In this document: positions 28,718 to 37,330 of the stretch, piece after piece
Layout: every line of letters begins with the position of its first letter
Position numbering within the stretch: the first letter of the stretch is position 1
Assembly: GCF_003852715.1 (NCBI RefSeq)
Contig: NZ_RIAV01000021.1
Location: 1-50,941 of the forward strand
Length of the DNA stretch: 50,941 nucleotides
Reading direction: 5' to 3'
Origin: Ectobacillus antri
Lineage (GTDB): Bacteria > Bacillota > Bacilli > Bacillales > Bacillaceae_G
Made by a program: the position numbers and the translations under genes
The notes under the pieces: generated by a model
What the model was told of the DNA's origin: nothing
The model's input: only the letters and a program-made list of their open reading frames with translations
Database searches by the model: none

Positions 28718-30172
28718 TTGGGACATAAAATTACAGTTGTTGGACTAGGTGCCGGTGAGCTTGAGCAATTAACACTTGGCGTCTATAAATTGCTTACAAA
28801 TACCTCGCATATCTATTTGCGTACAAAAGAGCACCCGGTTATTGAACAGCTTGAACATGAAGGCTTACGTTATACTTCTTTTGATCATATTTATGAAAAG
28901 CATGATCAATTTGAGCAAGTATATGAAGAGATTGTCACAGTACTACTAGATAAAGCTTTGGAAGAAGATATTGTCTATGCTGTACCTGGACATCCGTTAG
29001 TTGCTGAGCGCACCGTACAGTTGTTATTGCAACAAAATATGATTGAAGTTGAAATTGCAGGTGGACAAAGCTTTTTGGATCCTTTATTTGCAAGTGTAAA
29101 GGTAGACCCGATAGAAGGTTTTCAATTAATAGATGCGACTTCCTTTGCTCTAGATGAGATTGAATTGAGACACCATTTAATCTTTGGTCAAGTATATGAT
29201 TCGTTTATAGCTTCTGAAGTGAAGTTATCGTTAATGGAGGTATTGCCTGACACCTATGAAGTGTATATTGTCACAGCTGCCGGGACTTCGTTTGAAAGTG
29301 TAAAAAAAGTACAATTATATGAACTTGACCGTCAAACAGAATTAAACAATTTGACTAGTGTGTATGTGCCGCCGGTTCAAGATAAGGAATTGTTATATGG
29401 ACAATTTCATGCACTGCGGGAGATTATCCGCAAGCTACGTGGTCCTAATGGCTGCCCATGGGATAAAGAACAAACACATCAATCATTAAAGAAATATTTA
29501 ATTGAAGAGGCGTATGAGCTCTTAGAAGCAATTGATGAAGAAGATGATGATCACATCATTGAAGAATTGGGAGATGTTCTTTTGCAGGTAATGCTACATG
29601 CACAAATTGGAGAGGATGAAGGATGGTTCTCTATTGATGATGTCATTCGCTCTACTTCAGCTAAGATGGTACGTCGCCATCCGCACGTATTTCAAGATGT
29701 GCAAGTGTCTGGTGCTGAAGAGGTTGTAGCAAATTGGGACGAGATTAAAAAGCAGGAAAAGGCTGATAGACCAAAATCTGTTTTATCTGGTATCCCGAAG
29801 AGTTTACCACAACTTTTGCAGGCATATGAGATTCAAAAGCGGGCAGCAAAAGTCGGATTTGATTGGAAAGAAGTAGAGCCTATGATGGAGAAGGTTCGAG
29901 AAGAATGGGAAGAGTTTTGCCAAGAAGCGCGTAATATGAACCAACAAGAAATGTTAAACGAGTTGGGAGATATTTTGTTTGCTCTTGTAAATGTTGCACG
30001 TTTTTATAAATTGAACCCTGAAGAAGCGGTTCACGCGACCAATCGTAAATTTACGAAGCGATTTACTTATATTGAAAAGTATATTGTACAAACGGGCAAA
30101 GAATGGGATGAGTTTACCTTAGAAGAGTTGGATTTTATCTGGGAAGAAGCAAAGAAAGAGGAAAACCGTTAG
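28718..30172 (+). CDS. yabN: Tetrapyrrole-methylase/MazG fusion protein (YabN)
   Basis: A 484-residue two-domain protein. Residues 1-220 resemble a tetrapyrrole methylase ('VVGLGAGELEQLTLG', 'YAVPGHPLVAERTV'). Residues 225-484 are a MazG nucleotide pyrophosphohydrolase with two tandem halves; 'LRGPNGCPWDKEQTHQSL' starts the domain and the EExxE / ExxD motifs ('EEAYELLEA', 'EELGDVLLQ') bind Mg. The MazG part hydrolyses NTPs; the methylase part's substrate is unknown. TTG start after AGAGAGGA. It begins a run yabN-rqcP of close genes. Confidence 0.92.
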   Translation: MGHKITVVGLGAGELEQLTLGVYKLLTNTSHIYLRTKEHPVIEQLEHEGLRYTSFDHIYEKHDQFEQVYEEIVTVLLDKALEEDIVYAVPGHPLVAERTVQLLLQQNMIEVEIAGGQSFLDPLFASVKVDPIEGFQLIDATSFALDEIELRHHLIFGQVYDSFIASEVKLSLMEVLPDTYEVYIVTAAGTSFESVKKVQLYELDRQTELNNLTSVYVPPVQDKELLYGQFHALREIIRKLRGPNGCPWDKEQTHQSLKKYLIEEAYELLEAIDEEDDDHIIEELGDVLLQVMLHAQIGEDEGWFSIDDVIRSTSAKMVRRHPHVFQDVQVSGAEEVVANWDEIKKQEKADRPKSVLSGIPKSLPQLLQAYEIQKRAAKVGFDWKEVEPMMEKVREEWEEFCQEARNMNQQEMLNELGDILFALVNVARFYKLNPEEAVHATNRKFTKRFTYIEKYIVQTGKEWDEFTLEELDFIWEEAKKEENR

Positions 30173-30184
30173 GAGGGAAATGTT

Positions 30185-30457
30185 ATGAGGTTAGATAAGT
30201 TTTTGAAAGTTTCACGTTTAATTAAAAGAAGAACATTGGCTAAGGAAGTAGCAGATCAAGGTCGAATCTCCATCAACGGTCAACCAGCCAAGGCAAGCTC
30301 AGTTGTTAAGGTAGGAGATGAACTAACAGTTCGATTTGGTCAAAAAATTGTTACGGTAAAAATCAATGAAATTAGAGAAACAACAAAAAAAGAGAACGCT
30401 GTGGATATGTATTCAATTGTGAAAGAAGAGAAAGTAGAAACACAGGGCTTGTTCTAA
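30185..30457 (+). CDS. rqcP: RqcP, S4-domain ribosome-associated quality control protein (YabO)
   Basis: A 90-residue S4 RNA-binding protein ('MRLDKFLKVSRLIKRRTLAKEVADQGRISING'). Its orthologue RqcP works with RqcH on stalled 50S subunits to add C-terminal alanine tails to nascent chains. AGGAGGG precedes ATG 30185, 12 bases after yabN. Like Hsp15, the protein is basic. Confidence 0.93.
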   Translation: MRLDKFLKVSRLIKRRTLAKEVADQGRISINGQPAKASSVVKVGDELTVRFGQKIVTVKINEIRETTKKENAVDMYSIVKEEKVETQGLF

Positions 30458-30480
30458 ATAAAAATATCCCTTCATACATT
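30453..30480 (+). promoter_or_regulatory. Sigma-E promoter of yabP-yabQ
   Basis: CATACATT (30473-30480) is a perfect sigma-E -10 box (CATACAHT). TCTAAAT (30453-30459) with a 13-base spacer is a partial -35. B. subtilis yabP-yabQ is transcribed by sigma-E, which supports the call. Confidence 0.6.
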
Positions 30481-30510
30481 GATAGCAGTATAGGTTATGG
30501 GGGGATTAAC

Positions 30511-30813
30511 ATGAACGGGTATCAAACGAATTCTCAAAATACAGCAGCTTCTGTAGAGCATGATGTAGTGATGCGAGGAAGACGGCTTTTGGAGATTACC
30601 GGTGTTAAACAAGTTGAAAGCTTTGATAGTGAAGAGTTTTTACTTGAAACTGTTATGGGATTTTTAACGATCCGGGGTCAGAATCTACAAATGAAGAATT
30701 TGGATGTTGAAAAGGGCGTTGTTTCTATCAAGGGAAAAGTTTTTGAAATGATGTATATTGATGAACATCATTCGGAGAAGGCTAAAGGATTCTTTAGCAA
30801 GTTATTTAAATGA
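30511..30813 (+). CDS. yabP: Sporulation protein YabP
   Basis: A 100-residue YabP-family protein ('HDVVMRGRRLLEITGVKQVESFDSEEFLLET', 'GFLTIRGQNLQMKNLDVEKGVVSIKG'), related to the YqfC fold. It is made in the mother cell, and in B. subtilis it is linked to spore cortex formation together with YabQ. GGGGGGA precedes ATG 30511. It overlaps yabQ by 4 bases. Confidence 0.94.
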   Translation: MNGYQTNSQNTAASVEHDVVMRGRRLLEITGVKQVESFDSEEFLLETVMGFLTIRGQNLQMKNLDVEKGVVSIKGKVFEMMYIDEHHSEKAKGFFSKLFK

Positions 30814-31463
30814 GCTTAACCGTACAGTTTTATACCATGCTCTCGATGATTGGAATGGGAGCTTGGACTGGTGCAGCATTAGATACCTATCAACGTTTTT
30901 TACAACGTTCTAAGCGAAAGCGATGGTTCGTTTTTATAAATGACGTATTGTTTTGGACTGTCCAAGCTCTGCTTGTTTTTTACGTGCTGCTGCTCTCTAA
31001 TGAGGCGGAGTTACGCATCTACGTGTTTGTAGCACTTCTATGTGGATTTGCCGCGTATCAAAGCATGTTAAAGCGTATCTACACATCTCTGTTGGAAATG
31101 ATGATACGTTTTGTTATTCGGACCTATCATTTTCTAGCTACTGTTGTGAAGGTTGTAATCATTCGCCCGTTGTTGACATTAGTGCAATTGCTGTTAACTA
31201 TTTCTATATTCGTATTAAAGCTGCTACAAAAAATAGCGCAACTATTATACAAGTTTACTATAAAAATTTTATTGGTAGCATGGAAGATAATCTCAATTCC
31301 AATTGCATTTATCCTAAGACTTCTATGGAAAGTGCTTCCTAATCGTGTTAAAATTTTTATTAGACACTATGCAGGATTTTTACGTAAAGTCGAGAAGATG
31401 AAAGTAAAGATACTTGGGTGGTGGGAATATATTAAAAACAGGTTAGGGGGACCTCGTAAATGA
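30810..31463 (+). CDS. yabQ: Sporulation membrane protein YabQ
   Basis: A 217-residue membrane protein matching YabQ, needed for spore cortex assembly in B. subtilis. The N-terminal part has three or four hydrophobic segments ('FYTMLSMIGMGAWTGAALDTYQRF', 'INDVLFWTVQALLVFYVLLL', 'FVALLCGFAAYQSML'), and two further hydrophobic stretches lie at about 100-170. The C terminus is basic. ATGA overlap with yabP and a 4-base overlap with divIC. Confidence 0.93.
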   Translation: MSLTVQFYTMLSMIGMGAWTGAALDTYQRFLQRSKRKRWFVFINDVLFWTVQALLVFYVLLLSNEAELRIYVFVALLCGFAAYQSMLKRIYTSLLEMMIRFVIRTYHFLATVVKVVIIRPLLTLVQLLLTISIFVLKLLQKIAQLLYKFTIKILLVAWKIISIPIAFILRLLWKVLPNRVKIFIRHYAGFLRKVEKMKVKILGWWEYIKNRLGGPRK

Positions 31464-31816
31464 GGGAACTGAAAAATCATTTGGAACAAAGCTCAAATCA
31501 AATTTCCTCGCATACAATAAAAACAGGTAATAAAAGTAAAAAACGTTTAGTACGACGTTTGTCTTTGTTTTTTGCTTTTGCATTTGTTGTAGCCGTTAGT
31601 GTCAGTTTCAGCTTGCATAAACAGTCTGTTGCTATAGAAGCACAGAAGAAGGAAATTCGGAGTTTGAGCACAAAGTTAAAAACACTGCAGGCAGAAGAGA
31701 AGAAGTTGCATAATGAGATAAAAAAATTGAATGATGATGACTATATTGCTAACATCGCTAGAAGAGACTACTTTTTCTCTAAACCAGGAGAGGTAATTAT
31801 TCCTATTTCTAAGTAG
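31460..31816 (+). CDS. divIC: Cell-division protein DivIC
   Basis: A 118-residue bitopic membrane protein of the FtsB/DivIC family, part of the FtsL-DivIB divisome subcomplex. A basic cytosolic N terminus is followed by one transmembrane segment at about 34-52 and a leucine-zipper-like coiled coil at about 56-90. The conserved ending is 'YIANIARRDYFFSKPGEVI'. ATGA overlap with yabQ places a vegetative division gene behind the sporulation pair; transcripts from yabN-rqcP must also reach it. Confidence 0.95.
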   Translation: MRELKNHLEQSSNQISSHTIKTGNKSKKRLVRRLSLFFAFAFVVAVSVSFSLHKQSVAIEAQKKEIRSLSTKLKTLQAEEKKLHNEIKKLNDDDYIANIARRDYFFSKPGEVIIPISK

Positions 31817-31826
31817 GCAGGTTTTG

Positions 31827-31856
31827 TTGACACTGTATTTTAGGATTATATATAAT
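31827..31856 (+). promoter_or_regulatory. Sigma-A promoter of yabR
   Basis: TTGACA (31827-31832), an 18-base spacer and TATAAT (31851-31856): both boxes are perfect. It lies just after the divIC stop codon, so yabR has its own strong promoter. Confidence 0.88.
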
Positions 31857-31901
31857 GTAGTAAAATCGACCTTTTCAAACCTAAGGAGGAGCATTTTTTT
31901 T

Positions 31902-32345
31902 ATGGCAATTGAGGTAGGCAGCAAGTTACAAGGAAAAGTAACAGGTATTACTAATTTTGGAGCTTTTGTAGAGCTGCCAGATGGAGTAACAGGTCTCGTC
32001 CACATTAGTGAAGTTGCAGATAACTATGTAAAAGATATCAATGATCACCTTAAAGTTGGTGATCAAGTGGAAGTAAAAGTTATCAACGTTGAAAAAGATG
32101 GTAAGATTGGGCTTTCTATTAAGAAAGCGAAAGAGCGCGAAGGAGCAGCTGCTGAGCAACGTCCAAATCGCCCGCAACGCAACAACAATCGCCCTTATGG
32201 TGATCGTGATCGCGGTGGTCGTGGACGCGATAGAGAAGAACGTGCTCCGAAAGAAAATTTTGAGCAAAAAATGCTTCGTTTCCTAAAGGAAAGTGAAGAT
32301 CGTTTGTCTTCTTTAAAAAGAAATACAGAATCTAAGCGCGGTTAA
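31902..32345 (+). CDS. yabR: S1-domain RNA-binding protein YabR
   Basis: A 147-residue protein. Residues 4-75 are an S1 domain almost identical to B. subtilis YabR ('VGSKLQGKVTGITNFGAFVELPDGVTGLVHISEVADNYVKDI'). Residues 80-116 form an Arg/Asn/Gly-rich linker with RGG-like elements, and the tail 'NFEQKMLRFLKESEDRLSSLKRNTESKRG' is conserved. It is about 20 residues longer than the B. subtilis protein because of this linker. The role is a general-stress-protein-13-like RNA binder; targets are unknown. AAGGAGGA precedes ATG 31902. Confidence 0.92.
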   Translation: MAIEVGSKLQGKVTGITNFGAFVELPDGVTGLVHISEVADNYVKDINDHLKVGDQVEVKVINVEKDGKIGLSIKKAKEREGAAAEQRPNRPQRNNNRPYGDRDRGGRGRDREERAPKENFEQKMLRFLKESEDRLSSLKRNTESKRG

Positions 32346-32353
32346 CTAAGAGT

Positions 32354-32384
32354 GAAGGGCATTCGAGTGCGAGTGCCTTTTTTA
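32354..32384 (+). terminator. Terminator after yabR
   Basis: aaggGcattcg-type stem: ggcattcg pairs with cgagtgcc (one G-T pair), followed by TTTTTT. Confidence 0.82.
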
Positions 32385-32469
32385 CTTGTGTCAATGACTT
32401 ATCACATGCAGTATAAGTAGATATAGTCTATCTAAAAAATGTTTTTGATACTTACATAAAAATTTATCT

Positions 32470-32595
32470 GTGTTAAAGCCCAATGTTGATAATTTGCACT
32501 CGTTGATTGGAGTAAAGGGGGTGAGACTAGCGCCCTGACCGCCCTCGGAAAGCGAACCACCGTAACGGAAATTAACAACGAACTTTAATAGAGCT
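32470..32595 (+). repeat. Dispersed hairpin-ended intergenic repeat, copy 3
   Basis: A 126-bp element with termini tgtgttaaag and ctttaatagagc, like copy 2. The block between 'gtgagact' and 'ccctgaccgccc' is shortened: about 30 bases of copy 2 ('ccgcaggcgcatag...') are missing. The ends and 'cggaaagcgaaccaccgtaa' are well conserved. It lies between the yabR terminator and the tRNA promoter. Confidence 0.78.
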
Positions 32596-32615
32596 AAAAA
32601 TTTTTAAAAAAGACG

Positions 32616-32644
32616 TTGACATGTATCAGAATAATAGTTATTAT
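32616..32644 (+). promoter_or_regulatory. Sigma-A promoter of the tRNA-Met/tRNA-Glu unit
   Basis: TTGACA (32616-32621), a 17-base spacer and TATTAT (32639-32644), about 30 bases before tRNA-Met. Confidence 0.82.
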
Positions 32645-32675
32645 AGTAATTGTCCGTTAAGGAATTATACAATAT

Positions 32676-32749
32676 GGCGGTGTAGCTCAGCTGGCTAGAG
32701 CGTACGGTTCATACCCGTAAGGTCGGGGGTTCGATTCCCTCCGCCGCTA
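32676..32749 (+). tRNA. tRNA-Met (CAT), elongator type
   Basis: A 74-base cloverleaf: acceptor GGCGGTG pairs with CGCCGCT (two wobble pairs), anticodon stem TACGG/CCGTA around the loop TTCATAC, T arm GGGGG TTCGATT CCCTC, discriminator A at 32749. The CCA end is not encoded (TCC follows). The sequence is almost the same as the elongator tRNA-Met found at this locus in B. subtilis. Confidence 0.95.
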
Positions 32750-32758
32750 TCCCATTAA

Positions 32759-32830
32759 GGCCCGTTGGTCAAGTGGTTAAGACACCGCCCTTTCACGGCG
32801 GTAACACGGGTTCGAATCCCGTACGGGTCA
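32759..32830 (+). tRNA. tRNA-Glu (TTC)
   Basis: A 72-base cloverleaf: acceptor GGCCCGT pairs with ACGGGTC, anticodon stem CCGCC/GGCGG with loop CTTTCAC, T arm ACGGG TTCGAAT CCCGT, discriminator A. The CCA end is not encoded (TCA follows). It lies 9 bases after tRNA-Met on the same transcript. Confidence 0.96.
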
Positions 32831-32834
32831 TCAT

Positions 32835-32870
32835 GAAAAGATCAAACCAAACTGGTTTGATCTTTTTTGT
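32835..32870 (+). terminator. Terminator after the tRNA genes
   Basis: aaaagatcaaacca pairs with tggtttgatctttt around a 3-base loop, followed by T residues. Confidence 0.93.
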
Positions 32871-32980
32871 TTTTTATATATGCTCTTCTACAAAAAGAGA
32901 TACAATCTGTATAAATTTCTACACTTGTAATAAAGAAGAACCAACAAATGTGTATACATATGGAAGTATTTAAAATAAAA

Positions 32981-33046
32981 AGTCGAACAATTCCAAAAAA
33001 CCAAATTGCTATTTTGACAAAAAACCCGCTTGCATCATTTTATAAT
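32981..33046 (+). promoter_or_regulatory. Spo0A-activated sigma-A promoter of spoIIE
   Basis: TTGACA (33014-33019) and TATAAT (33041-33046) are both perfect but 21 bases apart. The same unusual 21-base spacing is known for B. subtilis spoIIE, where Spo0A~P lets sigma-A use it. Near-matches to the 0A box TGNCGAA lie at 32981-32987 (AGTCGAA) and 33015-33021 (TGACAAA), one mismatch each. Confidence 0.85.
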
Positions 33047-33080
33047 ACAAGTAATAAAATATGCGGGTGGTGTGAAAAGT

Positions 33081-35552
33081 ATGCCAAGAACTGAAAAACG
33101 TACGGTAGAAGCAGGGATATTGGCGATGAACCGCGGTCAAGCGAATTTATCAAATTGGACAAGTAAAATTAGGTCAGTCATTGAGAGTGTTTTTTTTCGA
33201 TGGGGCTTTGTTATTGTTTTAATTGGCTTCTTATTAGGAAGAGCGTATATTCTAAGTAACATTCTTCCGTTTGCACTGCCTTTCTTTGCAGCCGTATATG
33301 TAATGAAGCGTGAAAAAACGGCATTAGCCTTTTTAGCGCTAATAGGAGGAGCCTTAACGGTCTCTCTAGAAAATACAGCATTTACATTTGCCTCGATCTT
33401 TATGTTTTTTGTGTACAACCTGTTTTTTGCCAAGTTTACAAAGAAAATAATCGGTCTCGTTCCTTTCCAAGTATTTTTATCCGCTTTAACAGCTCATCTT
33501 ATTGTTGTTTATTTCACGGAACAATCTCTCGTATTATATGATGTTTTCATTAGTACCATTGAAGCTGGATTAAGTTTTGTACTCACAATGATTTTTTTAC
33601 AAAGTGTTCCTCTTCTTACTGAAAGAAAAGGGAAACAACAGCCTCTAGAAACAGAGGAGATTGTTTGTTTAATTATCTTATTGGCGTCTGTACTTACGGG
33701 TACAACAGACTGGTATATCTATGGATTATCGGTACAGCACATTTTCACACGTTACCTGGTCTTAATATCAGCATTTACTGCCGGTGCTGCAATTGGGTCC
33801 ACAGTTGGTGTTGTAACCGGCTTAATTCTAAGTCTAGCGAATGTAGCGAGCCTATATCAATTGAGCTTATTAGCTTTCTCAGGTTTACTTGGTGGTATGC
33901 TGAAAGAAGGGAAGCGAATTGGTGTTGGTCTTGGTCTACTAATTGGAACTAGCTTGATTACTTTATATGTAGATAAACAGGCTGATATTGCAATTACATT
34001 GTTAGAATCGGTGGCAGCTATTGGAATTTTTCTTTTTACACCTAAATTTTTGTTAGACAAGCTGGCAAGGTTCGTTCCCGGTACTGTAGAGAATTCCGCA
34101 GATCAGCAACAATATTTAAGGAAAATGCGTGATGTCACTTCACAAAAGATAGCAAGATTTGCTAATGTTTTTCAAGCATTGTCTAACAGTTTTTCTACCT
34201 ATGGGTATGTGCAAGAAATGGATAAGGAAGAGCAAATTGATTTGTTCCTAGAGCATGTTACGAAAAAAACTTGTAACAATTGCTTTAAAAAGGATCAATG
34301 TTGGTCAGTAAAACCGGAACAAACCTATGAATACATGAAAGAGATTATGGCGCAAACAGAAGAAGGAACACTTGCGCGCAATCGGAAGTTTCATAAAGAA
34401 TGGAGTAAGCATTGTATGCGAGCTTCGCAGGTTATGGATGTAGTTGACCGGGACTTAATGCATTTCTATAATGACCAAGAAATGCGTAGACAAATGCGAG
34501 AAAATCGTCGTCTAGTTGCAGAACAGCTACAGGGTGTTTCAAAGGTGATGGAGAATTTCGCGAAAGAAATTCAAAGAGAGAAAGAAAATCACCAAGTGCA
34601 AGAGGAGCAAATTATAGAGAGTTTGCGCAGTTTTGGTGTTGAGATTGGCAATGTTGATATATATTGTTTAGACCAAGGAAACGTAGATATTGAAATGACG
34701 ATTCCGAATGTAAGTAACGAGCGGGGGGAGTGTGAGAAATTAATTGCGCCTATGTTATCCGATATTCTAAAAGAAACAGTTTTCGTTGTTCGTGAAGAGC
34801 GCTCACCGTATCCGCATGGAATGAGTACAGTAAGTTTTGGATCGGCAAAAACGTTCTCGGTTGACACGGGCATCGCAACGGCAGCGATGGGTGGAGGACT
34901 GCTATCTGGTGATTCTTATTCTACGATGGAGCTCGGCGCGGGCAAATACGCATTGGCAATTAGTGACGGCATGGGAAATGGTGAACGTGCACATATGGAA
35001 AGTAAGGAGACATTAAAACTCCTTCAAAAAATCTTACAATCTGGTATTCAAGAAACGATTGCAATTAAAGCAATTAATTCTATTCTATCACTGCGAACTA
35101 CAGAAGAAATTTTTACAACTTTAGATTTGGCTATGGTGGATTTAAGGGATGCTACCGCTAAATTTATTAAGGTAGGGTCAACGCCAAGCTTTGTAAAGCG
35201 TGGAGATCGCGTAATTAAGGTAGAGGGAAGCAACCTGCCAATCGGTATTATTGAGGATTTTGAGGTTGATGTGATTAGTGAACAATTGAAGAGCGGTGAT
35301 TTACTTATTATGATGAGCGATGGTATCTTTGAAGGACCTAAGCATGTCGAAAATCATGATGCGTGGATGAAGAGAAAGATTAAAGAGATACAGACACAAG
35401 ATCCGCAAGAAATTGCTGATATCCTTATAGAAGAAGTAATTCGTTCTAGAGGTGGATTTATTGAAGATGATATGACAGTAGTAGTAGCGAAGATAGAAAA
35501 AAATATGCCGAAGTGGGCTACAATTCCGATTGCCAGTAAGCAAATTCAGTAG
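33081..35552 (+). CDS. spoIIE: Stage II sporulation protein E, serine phosphatase
   Basis: An 823-residue protein matching SpoIIE (827 in B. subtilis). About ten transmembrane segments fill residues 35-310. A central region (about 320-570) follows that oligomerises and interacts with FtsZ, with a Cys cluster 'CNNCFKKDQC'. The C-terminal PP2C-type phosphatase domain has 'AISDGMGNGERA', 'IMMSDGIFE' and 'DDMTVVVAK', whose aspartates bind Mn. It dephosphorylates SpoIIAA to free sigma-F and works at the polar septum. I chose ATG 33081 behind GGGTGGTG; the upstream ATG 33030 lies before the predicted transcript start. Confidence 0.97.
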   Translation: MPRTEKRTVEAGILAMNRGQANLSNWTSKIRSVIESVFFRWGFVIVLIGFLLGRAYILSNILPFALPFFAAVYVMKREKTALAFLALIGGALTVSLENTAFTFASIFMFFVYNLFFAKFTKKIIGLVPFQVFLSALTAHLIVVYFTEQSLVLYDVFISTIEAGLSFVLTMIFLQSVPLLTERKGKQQPLETEEIVCLIILLASVLTGTTDWYIYGLSVQHIFTRYLVLISAFTAGAAIGSTVGVVTGLILSLANVASLYQLSLLAFSGLLGGMLKEGKRIGVGLGLLIGTSLITLYVDKQADIAITLLESVAAIGIFLFTPKFLLDKLARFVPGTVENSADQQQYLRKMRDVTSQKIARFANVFQALSNSFSTYGYVQEMDKEEQIDLFLEHVTKKTCNNCFKKDQCWSVKPEQTYEYMKEIMAQTEEGTLARNRKFHKEWSKHCMRASQVMDVVDRDLMHFYNDQEMRRQMRENRRLVAEQLQGVSKVMENFAKEIQREKENHQVQEEQIIESLRSFGVEIGNVDIYCLDQGNVDIEMTIPNVSNERGECEKLIAPMLSDILKETVFVVREERSPYPHGMSTVSFGSAKTFSVDTGIATAAMGGGLLSGDSYSTMELGAGKYALAISDGMGNGERAHMESKETLKLLQKILQSGIQETIAIKAINSILSLRTTEEIFTTLDLAMVDLRDATAKFIKVGSTPSFVKRGDRVIKVEGSNLPIGIIEDFEVDVISEQLKSGDLLIMMSDGIFEGPKHVENHDAWMKRKIKEIQTQDPQEIADILIEEVIRSRGGFIEDDMTVVVAKIEKNMPKWATIPIASKQIQ

Positions 35553-35595
35553 TATAAGAACGATTCCCTTTGTCGATGCTAGATATATAAGTTTG

Positions 35596-35630
35596 TAAAA
35601 AATCCGAGAGATGTATCTCGGATTTTTTTA
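35596..35630 (+). terminator. Terminator after spoIIE
   Basis: aaaatccgaga pairs with tctcggatttt around a 6-base loop, followed by T residues. Confidence 0.93.
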
Positions 35631-35640
35631 ATAAACAGCC

Positions 35641-35731
35641 TGTATTAAAGAGTAATAAATGGAGATTTGCTGATTGGTGCGTCAAAGATATGAAGCGCCT
35701 GCAAAAAGCGACTCTTAAACTTTAGTAGAGC
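35641..35731 (+). repeat. Dispersed hairpin-ended intergenic repeat, degenerate copy 4
   Basis: It begins 'tgtattaaag' and ends 'ctttagtagagc', with 'gctgattgg' and 'gcaaaaagcgactctta' inside. It is shorter and more diverged than copies 2 and 3. It fills much of the 353-bp gap between spoIIE and tilS, where B. subtilis carries yabS and yabT; no remnant of those genes is visible, and I found no clear tilS promoter. Confidence 0.5.
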
Positions 35732-35905
35732 CCAAACGATACTAGCAGTAGGTAGCAACAGTTGTGTACTTGTATCGATTCTTTATAAAGGTTGAGTTGT
35801 ATAAGGTAGCATTTTTTAGGACTTATACTGCCTTTTCTTTGCTAACAGAGATAAAATAATGGTACCATAGCAATAAGAAACAGGCTTATAGAAGGTGATT
35901 TCGTT

Positions 35906-37330
35906 TTGAGTGTTTCATTTGTTTCTAAGATAGAGCGTTTCATTTGCGAGAATGAACTATTAAATATGAACACTACAGTTGTAGTGGGGGTATCCGGTGG
36001 TATGGATTCTATGGCTTTGCTGTATTATCTCCACGGAATTAAAGAGCGCTACCATTTACACATTATTGTGGCTCATATCGATCATATGTTTAGAGGAGAG
36101 CAGTCGGCTGCGGATATGCATCATGTAGTAAAGGTGTGCGAAGAGTTACACCTAGTTTGCGAAGCGGCACAGGTAAATGTAGGTCAATATCAACGAGAAA
36201 ATGGATTAGGTGTACAGGAAGCAGCTCGGGCATGTCGATACGCTTATTTTGCGGAGGTAATGGAGAAGCATCAAGCGGACTGTTTAGCACTTGCACATCA
36301 TGGTGATGATCAAATAGAGACTATTATGATGCGAATGGTACGCGGGAGTATATCGAAGGGATACGCAGGTATACCTGTTAAGCGAATGTTTGCTGGTGGT
36401 ATGATTATACGTCCGTTCCTTTCGGTGACCAAAGAAGATATAAAAGCTTATTGTGAAGATGAAGGTATCGTCTATCGAAATGACCCAAGTAATGAGAAGG
36501 ATACGTATACAAGAAATAGGTTTCGTAAATATATTATCCCTTTTTTAAAACAGGAAAATCCGAATGTACATGTTCATTTGCAGCGGTTTAGCAAGTTTGT
36601 TGAAGCGGACGAGAAATATTTGCAGGAATTAGCTTTTGAGAAGCTGAATACAGTAATTAAGAAAAAAGACAAAAATCGTATAGTAATTTCAATTCCTGCT
36701 TTTGAATCCTTGCCTATGCCTTTACAAAGAAGAGGTATTCAACTAATATTAAACTATCTTTATGAATACCAGCTTCCTTCTTCACTTTCTTCTATACATA
36801 TTGAGCAAGCGCTATCTTTTTTACGACGTCCTCACCCTTCCGGTTCACTTGATTTTCCAGCTGGACTTAAGGTAATGCGTTCCTATAAAGAGTGCGAGTT
36901 TTACTTTTTTTCAGAAAAGCCTGAGGAGTTTTCTTATATCCTTCCAGTACCCGGAAAAGTAGTGCTACCGAATGGAGATGAGGTTACGGCAGAGGTTAGC
37001 AAGTTATACCCAGATACGTCTGATTCTGCTTTGTTTGTCGGCTCGCATGAGGAGATTTCTACACCATTGAGCATTCGAACAAGAAAAAATGGAGATCGGA
37101 TGACAATAAAAGGTATGAACGGCACAAAAAAGATAAAAGCTATCTTTATTGAAGAAAAAGTGCCGAAGCAGCAAAGAGACAGTTGGCCTATTGTTTGTGA
37201 TGCGCAAGGGGAAATTATCTGGATTCCCTTGCTGAAGCAATCTGCGTGGGCCGCGTCATCAAAGAAGCATGGGCATTATATACTCATTCGTTACAACAGC
37301 AAGGAGTCTTCTAGGAGGATAAGTAAATGA
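35906..37330 (+). CDS. tilS: tRNA(Ile)-lysidine synthetase
   Basis: A 474-residue TilS that attaches lysine to C34 of tRNA-Ile(CAU), changing its decoding from Met to Ile. The PP-loop SGGMDS is at 30-35. The N-terminal ATPase domain extends to about 210, followed by a linker and a C-terminal substrate-binding domain ('[40 protein letters not shown]'). TTG start after GAAGGTGA. It overlaps hpt by 4 bases, the usual tilS-hpt-ftsH arrangement. Confidence 0.96.
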   Translation: MSVSFVSKIERFICENELLNMNTTVVVGVSGGMDSMALLYYLHGIKERYHLHIIVAHIDHMFRGEQSAADMHHVVKVCEELHLVCEAAQVNVGQYQRENGLGVQEAARACRYAYFAEVMEKHQADCLALAHHGDDQIETIMMRMVRGSISKGYAGIPVKRMFAGGMIIRPFLSVTKEDIKAYCEDEGIVYRNDPSNEKDTYTRNRFRKYIIPFLKQENPNVHVHLQRFSKFVEADEKYLQELAFEKLNTVIKKKDKNRIVISIPAFESLPMPLQRRGIQLILNYLYEYQLPSSLSSIHIEQALSFLRRPHPSGSLDFPAGLKVMRSYKECEFYFFSEKPEEFSYILPVPGKVVLPNGDEVTAEVSKLYPDTSDSALFVGSHEEISTPLSIRTRKNGDRMTIKGMNGTKKIKAIFIEEKVPKQQRDSWPIVCDAQGEIIWIPLLKQSAWAASSKKHGHYILIRYNSKESSRRISK

